Assembly (NCBI GenBank): GCA_904420145.1
Contig: CAJFUI010000003.1
Coordinates: forward strand, 1 to 58,048
Direction of reading: 5' to 3'
Source: an uncultured Oscillospiraceae bacterium
Lineage (GTDB): Bacteria; Bacillota; Clostridia; Oscillospirales; Oscillospiraceae
Length of the DNA stretch: 58,048 bases
Made by a program: the position numbers and the translations under genes. A model generated the notes under the pieces. The model was not told the DNA's origin. It searched no databases and saw only the letters and a program-made list of their open reading frames with translations. This document shows, in pieces, positions 8,672 through 17,646 of the stretch (the stretch's first letter is position 1; the number at the start of each line of letters is the position of its first letter).

Positions 8672-9595
8672 TTATGCCCGGTTGTCTCCGTTATGTCCAT
8701 GGGGCGAGTGGGCGAAGAAGCGCCGGTGCTGCCGGATCGTACAGATGAAGAACAAAATAATGCCGGTCCACACAAAGCCGAACAGCACCCCGTATACCGG
8801 GTCAAAGGCCTCGCGGTAGATCAAAAGCCCCTCCACAAACTGCATAGTGGGGGAGACGAACATAATCATGCCCGCCACCGTCATGGGCGTGCCGTAGTTC
8901 ATCCCCTTAGAGAAGATCCACAGCGGCACAGAGGTGGCCACGCCGGACAGCGGCAGCAGCAACAGCTCCCAGCCGCTGAGGTTCCCTATGGCGCCCCGCC
9001 CCTGGCTCTCCGCCCAGATGAGATAGCCCAGCGCCGGTACCAGCATCCACAGCGTCTCACAGAATACAGACACGATCCCGTCGCAGTGGACGGACTTTTT
9101 TACGGCGGAATAGGCCGGGAAGGTGATCCCGGCGATCAGCGCCAGCCATGGGACCCGGTGGTAGTGGGCCACCACGATGACCACGCCGACGGCTGCCAGG
9201 GCCACAGCGCCCCACTGCAGCGGCTCCAGCCGCTCCCGGAAGATGCAGAAGCCCAGCACAATGGAGAAGAGGGGCACCATATAGTTGCCAAGGCTGTTCT
9301 CCAAAATGCGGTTGCTGTTAACCAAGATCACAAATACGCCCCAGTTGGCAGTGATAAACAGCCCCGACAGCAGCAGCCGGCCCATCTGATGGCGGCTGCA
9401 CAGGACCTCCCGCAGCATACCGCCCCGGCCGGTCAGGGCAATCAGAACGCCAAGGAACACCATGCTCCAGACGATACGGCTGGCCAGCAGATAAAAGGGC
9501 TCCACCCCCTGCAATAGCTTCCAAAACATGGGCAGAGCACCCCAGATCACATAGCTGAGCAGCACCAGCAGCGGCCCCTTCTTTTCCGTACCCAT
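8672..9595 (-). CDS. rarD: RarD-type EamA family transporter
   Basis: Integral membrane protein of 307 residues with about ten helices in two EamA repeats, of the drug/metabolite transporter superfamily. The opening (LLSYVIWGALPMFWKLL) and ITANWGVFVILVNS are typical of the RarD subgroup, whose substrate is not established. First gene of the minus-strand run ending at 6782. Confidence 0.88.
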   Translation of the reverse strand: MGTEKKGPLLVLLSYVIWGALPMFWKLLQGVEPFYLLASRIVWSMVFLGVLIALTGRGGMLREVLCSRHQMGRLLLSGLFITANWGVFVILVNSNRILENSLGNYMVPLFSIVLGFCIFRERLEPLQWGAVALAAVGVVIVVAHYHRVPWLALIAGITFPAYSAVKKSVHCDGIVSVFCETLWMLVPALGYLIWAESQGRGAIGNLSGWELLLLPLSGVATSVPLWIFSKGMNYGTPMTVAGMIMFVSPTMQFVEGLLIYREAFDPVYGVLFGFVWTGIILFFICTIRQHRRFFAHSPHGHNGDNRA

Positions 9596-9652
9596 TCCCC
9601 CATGCCGCCCCCTCCGGCGGCGCGAAATTTGACGAAATTTTGCCTATTTACT

Positions 9653-9681
9653 ATTGTAGGGCAAAGCGGCTGCTTTTTCAA
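9653..9681 (-). promoter_or_regulatory. Promoter of the rarD operon
   Basis: TTGAAA (9676-9681) and TACAAT (9653-9658) with a 17-base spacer on the minus strand, about 58 bases upstream of rarD. Confidence 0.65.
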
Positions 9682-9728
9682 TACTTTTCCGGCAGAAAAC
9701 TCCCCTTCTTTTCTCATACTTTTCCCCC

Positions 9729-9757
9729 TTGTTATCTCTGGTGCTTTCGTGTATAAT
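9729..9757 (+). promoter_or_regulatory. Promoter of the Asp23-fakA operon
   Basis: TTGTTA (9729-9734), 17 bases, TATAAT (9752-9757). It is back to back with the rarD promoter. Confidence 0.7.
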
Positions 9758-9763
9758 ACATAT

Positions 9764-9974
9764 TAAGTATGCCAAAAGCCAGATTTTCTCTGTTCCCTTT
9801 CAGGGCCCTTCCCCGCGGCGGAGCCGGCCCGCGCCGTCCGAAGGGCGGCACAGCATAAAGCACACGAGGCCCAGCAGCCTCGTCTGCGCAAAGACTTCGC
9901 ATACACCGCTCAGCATGGTTTCGCTGAGAATTTGCAAGTCCACGAAGTTCTAATCCGAGGAAAGGATGTTGTTT
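9764..9974 (+). other. About 210-base leader before the Asp23-family gene
   Basis: From the predicted start to the gene there is a GC-rich leader with several small inverted repeats (CCTTC/GAAGG around 9808-9843, GAGGC/GCCTC, CAGC/GCTG) and no convincing open frame. No known riboswitch class was recognised. Confidence 0.4.
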
Positions 9975-10325
9975 ATGATCAAGATGAACACCGATAAGGG
10001 TACCATCAGCATCAGCAGCAGCGTTGTAGCCAACATCACCGGCAACGCCGCCACCAACTGCTTCGGCGTCAAGGGCATGGCCTTCCGCTCCATGACCGAT
10101 GGACTGGTGCACCTACTGCGCAAGGAGGCCATGAGCAAGGGCGTTCAGGTAACCTATAACGAGGACGAGACGCTCTCCATCCGCCTGCACATTATTGTGG
10201 AGCACGGCGTCAACATTACCGCCGCCTGCCGCTCCATTATGAGCGAGGTGCGCTACAAGGTCAATCAATACACCGGCGCGGAGGTCAAAAATGTAGACGT
10301 CTGCGTGGACTCTATTGTATGGTAA
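9975..10325 (+). CDS. Asp23/Gls24 family protein (YloU type)
   Basis: 116 residues starting MIKMNTDKGTISISSSVVANITG. It has the Asp23 pattern of an N-terminal beta strand pair, a helix containing a conserved Gly-rich stretch and a C-terminal VNVCVxxI-like strand (here KNVDVCVDSIVW). Members lie under the membrane in Gram-positives and are linked to envelope stress. The pair with fakA directly downstream is the conserved yloU-yloV arrangement. The ATG at 9975 is 9 bases from GAGGAAAGG; an ATG at 9966 would abut that site. Confidence 0.88.
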   Translation: MIKMNTDKGTISISSSVVANITGNAATNCFGVKGMAFRSMTDGLVHLLRKEAMSKGVQVTYNEDETLSIRLHIIVEHGVNITAACRSIMSEVRYKVNQYTGAEVKNVDVCVDSIVW

Positions 10326-10346
10326 GCTGGGGAGGAGCAAAACGCG

Positions 10347-12014
10347 ATGAAATCTACCATTGATGGTATTGTATTCAAGCAGATGGTCCTCCACGGTACC
10401 GCTGCTGTCACCCTGCAGAAGCAGAAGATCAATGACCTCAACGTATTTCCCGTGCCCGACGGCGACACGGGGACCAATATGTCCATGACCATGGCCACCG
10501 CTGCCGCCGAGCTGCGCAAGGCCGCCCCCGAGACAGTGGAGCAGGCCGCCAACATCTGCGCCTCAGCCCTGCTGCGAGGTGCCCGGGGCAACTCCGGCGT
10601 CATTCTCTCCCTCCTCTTCCGTGGGCTGTCCAAGGGGCTCAAGGGCTGCACAGTCGCCGACGGCAAAACCTTTGCCGCCGCTATGCAGGAGGGTGTCGGC
10701 GCCGCCTACGGCGCAGTAATGAAGCCCGCCGAGGGGACTGTGCTCACTGTGGCCCGTCTGGCTGCCAAGCGGGCGGTAGAGGCCGCGGCGGAGGACAACT
10801 GCATCGAGCACGTCTTAGACGAAGCGCTGAAAACGGGCTGTGAGGTGCTGCCCCAGACCACGGAGATGAACCCGGTCTTAAAGAAGGCCAACGTGGTGGA
10901 TGCTGGCGGAAAGGGCTATCTTGTCATTTTAGAGGGCATGCTCTCCGCCCTGCGGGGCGAGGCGATGCCGGAGATCTCTGAAGAGAGCGCAGCGGAAAAG
11001 GCGGACTTCGCCGCTTTGAGCGAGGAGGATATCACCTTTACCTTCGACACCGTTTTCATCGTCCGCAAGACCACCAACAAGCCGCTGGAGCCTCTGCGGG
11101 CCTATCTCAGCAGCATCGGCGACAGCCTGGTCATCGGCGAGGATGACGAGGCCTTTAAGGTCCATGTCCATACCGATATCCCCGGCAGCGCTCTGACCGA
11201 GGCCCAGAAGTACGGAACTCTGGAGCTGGCCAAAATCGAGAATATGCGCACCCAGGCGGAGGATCTGGCCGCCGGCCGGCAGGCCCAGAGCACAGACGAT
11301 TTAGATGCCATTGAGCAGGAATTGGAAAATTCCTCTATGCCTGCTTCTCCCCAAAAGCGCTACGGCTTCCTCTCTGTCTGCGCCGGCGACGGCATTGCCG
11401 CGGTGTTCCGGGATTTGGGGGTGGACGGCATCATCTCCGGCGGGCAGACCATGAACCCCTCCACTGAGTGCATCCTCAACGAAATCAACCGCACCCCCGC
11501 CGAGGTGGTGTTTGTCCTGCCCAACAACAAGAATATTATCATGGCCGCCCAGCAGTGTGTGGGGCTGGCAGAGGGCAAGGAGGTCATTGTGGTACCCACC
11601 GCCACCATCCCCCAGGGGATCACCGCTATGATGAACGTAGACCTGGAGGCGGAGCCTGAGGAGATCTTTCAGGCCATGACCGCCTCTATCGAGTCGGTGG
11701 CCACCGCCCAGATCACCTACGCTGCCCGGGACAGCGATTTTGACGGCTTCGCCATTCAGGAGGGGGACTATCTGGCCCTTCTTGCCGGCAAGCTCTTTGG
11801 CACCGACCGGGACATTACCGTTCTGCTCAAGCAGCTGGCGGAGGAGGCCGCTTCCATGAACGCGGAATTCCTCACCGTGTTCTACGGGGAGGACGTGACG
11901 GAGGAACAGGCTGCCCAGGCCGAGGAGATCTTCTCCTCCGCCTGCCCGGAGGCCGAGCTCTCCCTCCTCCCCGGCGGACAGCCCGTCTACTACTATATTA
12001 TCAGCATTGAATAG
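10347..12014 (+). CDS. fakA: Fatty acid kinase catalytic subunit FakA (DAK2 domain)
   Basis: Phosphorylates FakB-bound fatty acids for incorporation into phospholipid. The 555-residue length is typical. The N-terminal DAK2 kinase domain (residues about 8-200) has VFPVPDGDTGTNM and the nucleotide-binding GARGNSGVILSLLFRG; a middle domain and a C-terminal DegV-like region (from about 330, LGVDGIISGGQTMNPST, NNKNI) follow. GGAGGAG precedes the ATG. No fakB is in the window. Confidence 0.93.
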   Translation: MKSTIDGIVFKQMVLHGTAAVTLQKQKINDLNVFPVPDGDTGTNMSMTMATAAAELRKAAPETVEQAANICASALLRGARGNSGVILSLLFRGLSKGLKGCTVADGKTFAAAMQEGVGAAYGAVMKPAEGTVLTVARLAAKRAVEAAAEDNCIEHVLDEALKTGCEVLPQTTEMNPVLKKANVVDAGGKGYLVILEGMLSALRGEAMPEISEESAAEKADFAALSEEDITFTFDTVFIVRKTTNKPLEPLRAYLSSIGDSLVIGEDDEAFKVHVHTDIPGSALTEAQKYGTLELAKIENMRTQAEDLAAGRQAQSTDDLDAIEQELENSSMPASPQKRYGFLSVCAGDGIAAVFRDLGVDGIISGGQTMNPSTECILNEINRTPAEVVFVLPNNKNIIMAAQQCVGLAEGKEVIVVPTATIPQGITAMMNVDLEAEPEEIFQAMTASIESVATAQITYAARDSDFDGFAIQEGDYLALLAGKLFGTDRDITVLLKQLAEEAASMNAEFLTVFYGEDVTEEQAAQAEEIFSSACPEAELSLLPGGQPVYYYIISIE

Positions 12015-12030
12015 CAGGCAAAAACAAAGG

Positions 12031-12062
12031 AATCCCCGCGCCTAACCGGCGCGGGGATTTTC
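12031..12062 (+). terminator. fakA terminator
   Basis: AATCCCCGCGCC and GGCGCGGGGATT enclose a 5-base loop, followed by TTTTCTGTTT. It overlaps the last codons of the convergent small membrane protein gene and can act in both directions. Confidence 0.85.
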
Positions 12063-12362
12063 TGTTTCGTCAGGCGGTGCCTCCGTCCCCTCCCCCAGCA
12101 GGAGCTTTCCGCATTCAGGACAGTACTTTATCGTAAGAGCCCCGCGGAAAGGGAGATGCTTTTTGCAGTGGGGACAGCGGCAATAGCGGAGCAGCGCATA
12201 GCAGTAGCTCAAGGCCGTCAGCCCCGTCAGCGCGTATACCACATAACCATAGAGCTCACTGAAAAGTCCCAAGCGGTCAAGTACATAGGTGAGTACCCAC
12301 AGCAGAAAGAGTACGGCGAGGTCGATCAGCACCACCGCCCGGTACTTTTGGATCTCATTCAT
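12042..12362 (-). CDS. Small membrane protein with C-terminal zinc ribbon, unknown
   Basis: About 106 residues: two membrane helices (about residues 10-28 and 37-58) followed by a cytoplasmic four-cysteine zinc ribbon (CPHCKKHLPFRG...CPEC). The ribbon arms C-x2-C and C-x2-C are separated by 16 residues. Start taken at ATG 12362; GTG at 12371 is the alternative. Convergent with fakA, sharing its terminator. It is another case in this window of a membrane protein joined to a zinc ribbon. Function unknown. Confidence 0.7.
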   Translation of the reverse strand: MNEIQKYRAVVLIDLAVLFLLWVLTYVLDRLGLFSELYGYVVYALTGLTALSYCYALLRYCRCPHCKKHLPFRGALTIKYCPECGKLLLGEGTEAPPDETENPRAG

Positions 12363-12529
12363 CCATACCACCCCACATCATTTATTATTCCAAAATATAA
12401 CAAATCACCCCTATATTTGCAATATGTGCAATATGTAATTTCATTTTTGATATAGTTTGTTCCGCTCCGCCGCCGGCTACAAGGCATAATTCCCACTCCG
12501 TCACCGCAAACTATGCTCTGGTGATGACA

Positions 12530-13252
12530 ATGAAACGACGGCTCTTTCCTCTTCTTCTCTGCGCTCTCTTTTTCCTCTCCGCCTGCACGCCGGCCGTCCG
12601 GGAGACCACCGCGGAGGTGGAGCTTCCGGTGGATGAAACCAAATACGTGGCTCTCACCTTTGACGACGGTCCCCGCTCCGACACCACCTCGGTGCTGCTG
12701 GACGGGCTTCAAGAGAGGGGCGCCAGCGCCACCTTTTTCCTCATCGGAGAGCAGATCCCCGGCAACGAGGACCTGGTGCTCCGCATGGCGGCTGAGGGCC
12801 ATCAGGTGGGCAGTCACACCTACAGCCACACCCGGCTGGCCACCGCGGCGGACAACACCATTATTGAGGAGATTCAAAAGACCGAGGTCCTCCTCACCGA
12901 CCTTCTCGGGGAGGGCAGCTACTGGCTGCGTCCCCCCTACGGACAGGTGGACACCCAGCGCGCCGGTCTCATCAAAACCCCCATGATCTACTGGAGTCTT
13001 GACCCGGAGGACTGGAAGCTCCTGGATGCCGACAAGGTGACCAAGGCCGTCCTGGACTCCATACAGCCCGGCGACATCGTGCTGCTCCACGACTTCTACC
13101 GCACCAGTGTGGACGCAGCCCTGCGGATCATCGACGCCCTGCAGGCGGAGGGATATGTCTTTGTCACGGTGGAGGAGCTCTTCGACGTCTACGGGACGGT
13201 ACCTGAGGCCGGCGTCCTCTACGCTAACGCCACCAAAATCCGCCCATGGTAA
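12530..13252 (+). CDS. Lipoprotein polysaccharide deacetylase (NodB domain)
   Basis: Secreted carbohydrate esterase family 4 protein of about 240 residues, likely deacetylating peptidoglycan or another N-acetylated glycan. A lipoprotein signal with LSAC (Cys about residue 20) is followed by the NodB domain: TFDDGPR (catalytic base and metal Asp), SHTYSH (metal His pair), RPPYGQVD, WSLDPEDW and VLLHD. All five motifs look intact. GTG at 12521 and ATG at 12524 are in frame upstream, and the ribosome binding site is weak for all choices. Single-gene unit ending at a hairpin. Confidence 0.9.
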   Translation: MKRRLFPLLLCALFFLSACTPAVRETTAEVELPVDETKYVALTFDDGPRSDTTSVLLDGLQERGASATFFLIGEQIPGNEDLVLRMAAEGHQVGSHTYSHTRLATAADNTIIEEIQKTEVLLTDLLGEGSYWLRPPYGQVDTQRAGLIKTPMIYWSLDPEDWKLLDADKVTKAVLDSIQPGDIVLLHDFYRTSVDAALRIIDALQAEGYVFVTVEELFDVYGTVPEAGVLYANATKIRPW

Positions 13253-13277
13253 GGGCATCCGCCAATGGGCGCAAAAA

Positions 13278-13320
13278 AGGCCGCACTGCAAGCTTCTGCT
13301 TGGCAGTGCGGCTCTGTTTC
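13278..13320 (+). terminator. Terminator of the deacetylase gene
   Basis: CCGCACTGC-AAGC pairs with GCTT-GGCAGTGCGG, with CTGTTTCTTT after it. It lies between convergent genes and may serve both. Confidence 0.7.
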
Positions 13321-13333
13321 TTTCCGGTTTACG

Positions 13334-14140
13334 CTATGTATCGGAGAGTCCCAGCTTCGCCCGGCCGCCCTCTCCCAGGGCTTCCATCATTTCATCATAG
13401 GAGATGGTAAAGGTCTGCTCACCCAAGGCGTAGGCTCCCAGCACATAGGGGGAGAAGACCACCGTCATCTCCGTCTCGCTCAGGCGAACACAATAGCTGT
13501 TCCATTGGCTCACTGTGCTGACATATCCCTCAAAATACATCTCCTCAAGGCCTTCTCCAGCGATTTGATCCAAGAGCAGGTCCGTCACGGTAGCCCGCAG
13601 AAGCTCCGGATCATCGGCCAGTTCCGTGGGATCGAGGAAATTCCCCCGCTCTAAGTCGAACAGATAACTGCTGTAATCCACATTAGAGTGGCTGCCGCCA
13701 GTGAAGGAGTAGCGGTCATAGCTGATGCTGAGGATGCTGCCCACGATCTCCCAGGAGACCGTCAGCTCATCAGTGTAGTAGGCTCCGCTCTCCCGAATAT
13801 TCTCATCATAGGCAGCCCAGTCTCCCAGCTCGTTTCCCATGGCAAGGCACTCCTCCAGCAGGGCATCCATTCCCTCATTGAGCACCTCCGCCATCTTGAC
13901 GACCTCCTCTGGGGCATTCTCCGCCGTCTTCATACGGATCACCTGATAGCTGTAGGACGCCATCAGATTTCCCTCCTCGTCGGAATACTTATCGGAGGTC
14001 GTCTCCGTTACAAAGTTGTAGGCCGGTGTGTCCGTATTCTCTTCTACGGGCGGCTCCTCCTCAACAGGCTGGTTCACAGCGCAGGCCGCCATGGGCAGAC
14101 ACAGGCTCATGGCTAAGATAATGGCCAGCCAGCATTTCAT
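13334..14140 (-). CDS. Lipoprotein with DUF3298/RsiV-like domain
   Basis: About 268 residues beginning MKCWLAIILAMS, with a lipoprotein signal (PMAAC) and a Pro/Glu-rich linker after the Cys. The following region resembles the DUF4163-DUF3298 pair found in PdaC and RsiV: a conserved GGSHSN in the middle (family pattern GGAHxN) and a C-terminal YDEMMEALGEGG. The RsiV group binds lysozyme, but nothing here proves that activity. GTG at 14152 would abut the ribosome binding site, so ATG 14140 (AAAGGAG 11 bases away) is preferred. It follows tmcAL with overlap or close spacing. Confidence 0.75.
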   Translation of the reverse strand: MKCWLAIILAMSLCLPMAACAVNQPVEEEPPVEENTDTPAYNFVTETTSDKYSDEEGNLMASYSYQVIRMKTAENAPEEVVKMAEVLNEGMDALLEECLAMGNELGDWAAYDENIRESGAYYTDELTVSWEIVGSILSISYDRYSFTGGSHSNVDYSSYLFDLERGNFLDPTELADDPELLRATVTDLLLDQIAGEGLEEMYFEGYVSTVSQWNSYCVRLSETEMTVVFSPYVLGAYALGEQTFTISYDEMMEALGEGGRAKLGLSDT

Positions 14141-14148
14141 ATCCTTTT

Positions 14149-15351
14149 TCACTCCTTTCGCAGGATGATCGGGTCAGTTGTGTATTCGCTGTCTGCTGCG
14201 GCAGGACCCTCTGCCGGGCAGCAGAGGGTATACAGCGCCGTACAGCGTGCCTCTGCCGCCAAAAGTTTCTCTGCCTCTTGCCCCGCCTTTTTAACATCCG
14301 CCGGCTTTGTCACAATGGGCACAGCCGCCTTCTCTTTCATTTCCCGCAGCAGAGCGCAGCCCCGCTCATTGGCGGCCAGCAGGCGCAGGTAGGGCAGGCG
14401 CTCCGGCGGCGGTGCCAAATGCAGATAAGCCGCAATCGCCATCCGCCGCAGCCGGGCAAGGGGGTAGCGCTTGGTCTTAGCGAGGAACAAAACTTCTTCC
14501 AAAGTGGTTCCCGTCTGTACCGCCCGGTAAAACCGGCGGTACAGGCCCTCGCCGCCGCCGTCATAGGGGAGAAATTCCGCCTCTCCCATCGTCCGCAGCA
14601 CCGCCAAAATCGCCCGTTCCCCCATCTCAAGGGACGCGGGGGCAGAGCCGGCGGCTATCTCCCGCTCCGCCACGGCCGCCGTCTCCGGCGGCACCATCTC
14701 CCGCCAGGGCTCCCCCGCCAGCATCCGCTGCCGGATCAGGGAGGCGGAGGGGTACTCGCCCGTCTCCCGGCTGTCATGGCCGGCCCCTTGGCGCAGAACC
14801 GTCATGGGTTCCATTCCGCCATCTGTGGCCCGGAGGGCCCGCAGGTACTCCACGCCCAGGTTGTTGTTGGGATAGGAGAGGCACTCCGCCGCCCCGCCGA
14901 TCAATTCCCGGGCAGCCGCCTGCCGGGCGGCCGCGAAGGTCATGCCCTCCTCCAAAAAGCGGCGCAGTCCGGCGTGGTACGCCTCGCTGTCCATGCAGTC
15001 CGCCGCCTGTCTGAGCGGGGCAATATCCCCGCATTCGCTGCCAAAGCACAGGTGGGTCACCACCCCGGCGGCGGCAAGGACGGCTGTGCCGCCCCTTGCG
15101 AAGGTCTCCGCGGCGGCCATGGCATAGGGGGCCGGCAGCTCCAGCACCAGATCCGCTCCGGCGCGGACGGCGGCCTCCGCCCGGGCGTGCTTGCGGAGAA
15201 TGGCGCATTCGCCCCGCTGGACAAAATTGCCGCTCATCACCGCCACAATCCGGCAGTCCGCCCCCAGTACCCGGCGAATGGCGGAGAGCTGGTAAGCATG
15301 TCCGAGATGGAAGGGGTTGTACTCCGCAATCACCCCCGCCACAGCCGTCAT
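14149..15351 (-). CDS. tmcAL: tRNA(Met) cytidine acetate ligase TmcAL
   Basis: Enzyme (formerly YlbM) that activates acetate with ATP to acetyl-adenylate and forms N4-acetylcytidine at the wobble position of elongator tRNA-Met. The 400-residue product has the nucleotidyltransferase signature GVIAEYNPFHLGH, the family motif VMSGNFVQRGE and a later SLIRQRM. The start at 15351 follows GGAGGAGG by about 9 bases. It is divergent from ackA, which interconverts acetate and acetyl phosphate. Confidence 0.92.
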   Translation of the reverse strand: MTAVAGVIAEYNPFHLGHAYQLSAIRRVLGADCRIVAVMSGNFVQRGECAILRKHARAEAAVRAGADLVLELPAPYAMAAAETFARGGTAVLAAAGVVTHLCFGSECGDIAPLRQAADCMDSEAYHAGLRRFLEEGMTFAAARQAAARELIGGAAECLSYPNNNLGVEYLRALRATDGGMEPMTVLRQGAGHDSRETGEYPSASLIRQRMLAGEPWREMVPPETAAVAEREIAAGSAPASLEMGERAILAVLRTMGEAEFLPYDGGGEGLYRRFYRAVQTGTTLEEVLFLAKTKRYPLARLRRMAIAAYLHLAPPPERLPYLRLLAANERGCALLREMKEKAAVPIVTKPADVKKAGQEAEKLLAAEARCTALYTLCCPAEGPAAADSEYTTDPIILRKE

Positions 15352-15408
15352 GGGACCGCTCCTCCTCCGCACATTGAAAGATTTGACAAACTTTTTCTAA
15401 AATAGTAG

Positions 15409-15437
15409 TTGTTTCTTGGGGAAAAATAGTCTACAAT
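15409..15437 (+). promoter_or_regulatory. Probable ackA promoter
   Basis: TTGTTT (15409-15414), 17 bases, TACAAT (15432-15437), giving a leader of about 95 bases. The leader contains a small hairpin (CCGGTCTG/CAGACTGG). An upstream TTGACA at 15383 lacks a good -10. Confidence 0.55.
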
Positions 15438-15539
15438 ATCCATGTCTGTATTTTACCTGCCCGGTCTGTAAATTGCAAGAGTCAGACTGGAAACGAAAAA
15501 TAACAAAACAATAACAAAGTGCAAGGAGAATGGTAAGTC

Positions 15540-16730
15540 ATGAAAATTCTGGTGATCAACGCCGGCAGTTCCTCCCTGAAGTATCAGTTTATGGAATCTG
15601 AGGGCGGCGAGGTGTTCGCAAAGGGTCTGTGCGAGCGCATCGGCATCGACGGCCGCCTGACCCACAAGGTCCCCGGCCGGGAGGATGTGAAGATGGACAT
15701 CCCCATGCCCACCCACAATGAGGCCATCCAGTCCGTTCTGGACATCATGGTGGACCCTGAGAAGGGCGTGATCTCCTCCACTGATGAGATCGCCGCAGTG
15801 GGCCACCGTGTCCTCCACGGCGGCGCCGCTTTCACCGAGAGCTGCGTCATCGACGACAAGTGCATCGAGGCCATTAAGAAGTGCATCCCTCTGGGCCCCC
15901 TCCACAACCCCGCCAACCTCATGGGCATCGAGGCCTGCCAGAAGATCATGCCCAACACCCCTCAGGTGGCCGTATTTGATACCGCTTTCCACATGACCAT
16001 GCCCCCCAAGGCCTACATATACGCCATTCCCTACGAGTACTATGAGAAGGACGATGTCCGCCGCTATGGCTTCCACGGCACCTCCCACCGCTATGTGTCT
16101 GCCCGGGCCATCGACCTGCTGGGCAATCCCGCCCACAGCCGGGTAATCACCTGCCACCTGGGCAACGGCTCCTCTCTGGCCGCTGTGCAGGACGGCAAGT
16201 GCATGGATACCTCCATGGGCCTTGGGCCCTTGGCCGGCTTCCCCATGGGTACCCGCTCCGGCGATGTGGATGCCACCATTCTGGAGTACCTCATGGGCCG
16301 CTACGGCTACGACATCAAGGAGATGCTGACCATCCTCAACAAGAAGTCCGGCGTGCTGGGCATCTCCGGCGTCAGCAGCGACTTCCGCGATCTGGACGAG
16401 GCGGCCGCTGCCGGCAATGAGCGGGCAGAACTGGCTCTGGAAAAATTCTCCTATGAGGTGAGAAAGTATATCGGCGCCTATGCCACCATTATGGGCGGCA
16501 TGGATGCGGTTGTATTCACTGCCGGTTTGGGCGAAAACTCCAAGGAGATGCGGGAGCGGATCTGCACGGGCTTGGAGTATATGGGCATCAAGCTCGATAA
16601 GGAGAAGAACAATACCCGGGGCAAGGAGGCTCTTATCTCCACCGACGACTCCAAGGTGAAGGTGTTCGTCATCCCCACCAACGAGGAGCTGGTGATCGCC
16701 ATGGACACCGCCGCCCTCTGCAAGAAGTAA
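15540..16730 (+). CDS. ackA: Acetate kinase AckA
   Basis: Makes ATP and acetate from acetyl phosphate, the final energy-yielding step of acetate fermentation. The 396-residue length is typical. It has the ASKHA-fold motifs NAGSSSLKYQ, HRVLHGG, VFDTAFH, GFHGTSHRYV, CHLGNGSSL, GTRSGDVD and the C-terminal NEELVIA. AAGGAGAAT precedes the ATG. Phosphotransacetylase is not adjacent. Confidence 0.98.
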   Translation: MKILVINAGSSSLKYQFMESEGGEVFAKGLCERIGIDGRLTHKVPGREDVKMDIPMPTHNEAIQSVLDIMVDPEKGVISSTDEIAAVGHRVLHGGAAFTESCVIDDKCIEAIKKCIPLGPLHNPANLMGIEACQKIMPNTPQVAVFDTAFHMTMPPKAYIYAIPYEYYEKDDVRRYGFHGTSHRYVSARAIDLLGNPAHSRVITCHLGNGSSLAAVQDGKCMDTSMGLGPLAGFPMGTRSGDVDATILEYLMGRYGYDIKEMLTILNKKSGVLGISGVSSDFRDLDEAAAAGNERAELALEKFSYEVRKYIGAYATIMGGMDAVVFTAGLGENSKEMRERICTGLEYMGIKLDKEKNNTRGKEALISTDDSKVKVFVIPTNEELVIAMDTAALCKK

Positions 16731-16735
16731 GCCAC

Positions 16736-16764
16736 AATGCCCCGCCTTACGGCGGGGCATTTCC
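16736..16764 (+). terminator. ackA terminator
   Basis: AATGCCCCGCC/GGCGGGGCATT around TTAC, 6 bases after the stop codon. The T-tract is short. Confidence 0.7.
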
Positions 16765-16978
16765 GCTTTCCGCCCGCTGTCGCAGCAGGCGCTGCCTGCG
16801 CCGCCGCACAGCCACGCCCCCAGCCCCGCGGCGTAGCGGGGTGCAACTCTGAGGGCGTGCAGACGCGGGGTGCAAGATGACACAGCGCCAAGGAGACAGC
16901 ACAAAATGCTGCCAAGGACAAAGTGAAAAGCTTGTCCCTGGCGGTATTTTCTGTTTTGCTGCTTGCCCGGCAAGCAGC
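16765..16978. other. Intergenic hairpin-rich stretch
   Basis: No gene seen. Two inverted repeats stand out: GCCAAGGACAA/TTGTCCCTGGC near 16910-16943 and the nearly perfect GCTGCTTGCC/GGCAAGCAGC at 16958-16978 next to the end of the convergent gene. The second is a plausible weak terminator. Confidence 0.5.
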
Positions 16979-17395
16979 TCATTTTCTGTTCGGCCGTCTT
17001 TTGATACGCAGCAGTCCCATAAAATCGTCAAACAGGGACGTGTCTGTTGGCTCGAACATCAGCCATTTCCCATCGTGATACGTTTGCGCTTCGTCGTAAA
17101 CTTTTTGCACTTCCTCTGTGTAGCGTTCTCGATCCGCTTCAAATTTTAACCGCTCAGCCCCCCCTAAGATCACCATGAACCCGATGCAGTTCCCCCTCGC
17201 GTATAACGCGCACAGAGTTTTGCCGCCCCGCCGGTACTTATACTCATAGATCCACGCCTTACCGCCCGGATTCCACTGGCAGTCCATATCATAGGTTTCT
17301 TCAATGCGTGAACACAACTGCTCCCATACTGTATAGAGAGATTTTCCGACCAAAGCGGTCATCTGCTCTGTGTCCGGTATTCTATCAAGCATCAT
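16979..17395 (-). CDS. DUF3788-like protein
   Basis: 138 residues beginning MMLDRIPDTEQM. The pattern (short helical N-terminus, DMDCQWNPGGKAWIYEYKYRRGGKTLCALY, GFMVILGGAE, then a C-terminal DGKWLMFEP) matches DUF3788, a small cytoplasmic family of unknown role. AAAGGGGAAC precedes the start. The open frame extends upstream to 17605, but that part does not resemble protein sequence. A/T content is higher than in neighbours (many GATA/TTT codons), suggesting a more recent arrival. Monocistronic. Confidence 0.75.
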   Translation of the reverse strand: MMLDRIPDTEQMTALVGKSLYTVWEQLCSRIEETYDMDCQWNPGGKAWIYEYKYRRGGKTLCALYARGNCIGFMVILGGAERLKFEADRERYTEEVQKVYDEAQTYHDGKWLMFEPTDTSLFDDFMGLLRIKRRPNRK

Positions 17396-17584
17396 AGTTC
17401 CCCTTTCATTCCTCTCTGCCGCCCACTGATCTGCGGCTATTGTACCACGCATTTTTTCACGGCACAATGCCTCCCTCTCTGCTTCGATATGTACAACCGC
17501 AGGAGAAAATCTTTTGAGAATTTTCTCTCCCCGTGTTTCGCCCCGTGCCGCCAATGGGGCATATCTTTCCAAAAACGGCTCTCC

Positions 17585-17630
17585 AAAAACAAAAAACGCC
17601 CCCAAGTCCTTGAGAGAGGACTTGGGGGCG
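17585..17630 (-). terminator. Terminator of the rplU-prp-rpmA operon
   Basis: CGCCCCCAAGTCCT pairs perfectly with AGGACTTGGGGGCG around 6 bases, followed on the minus strand by TTTTTTGTTTTT. Confidence 0.92.
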
Positions 17631-17646
17631 TCGACGCCGAAAAAGC

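Noticed and set aside
12359..13291. 310-codon minus-strand open frame
   Set aside because: Antisense to the polysaccharide deacetylase with intact motifs.
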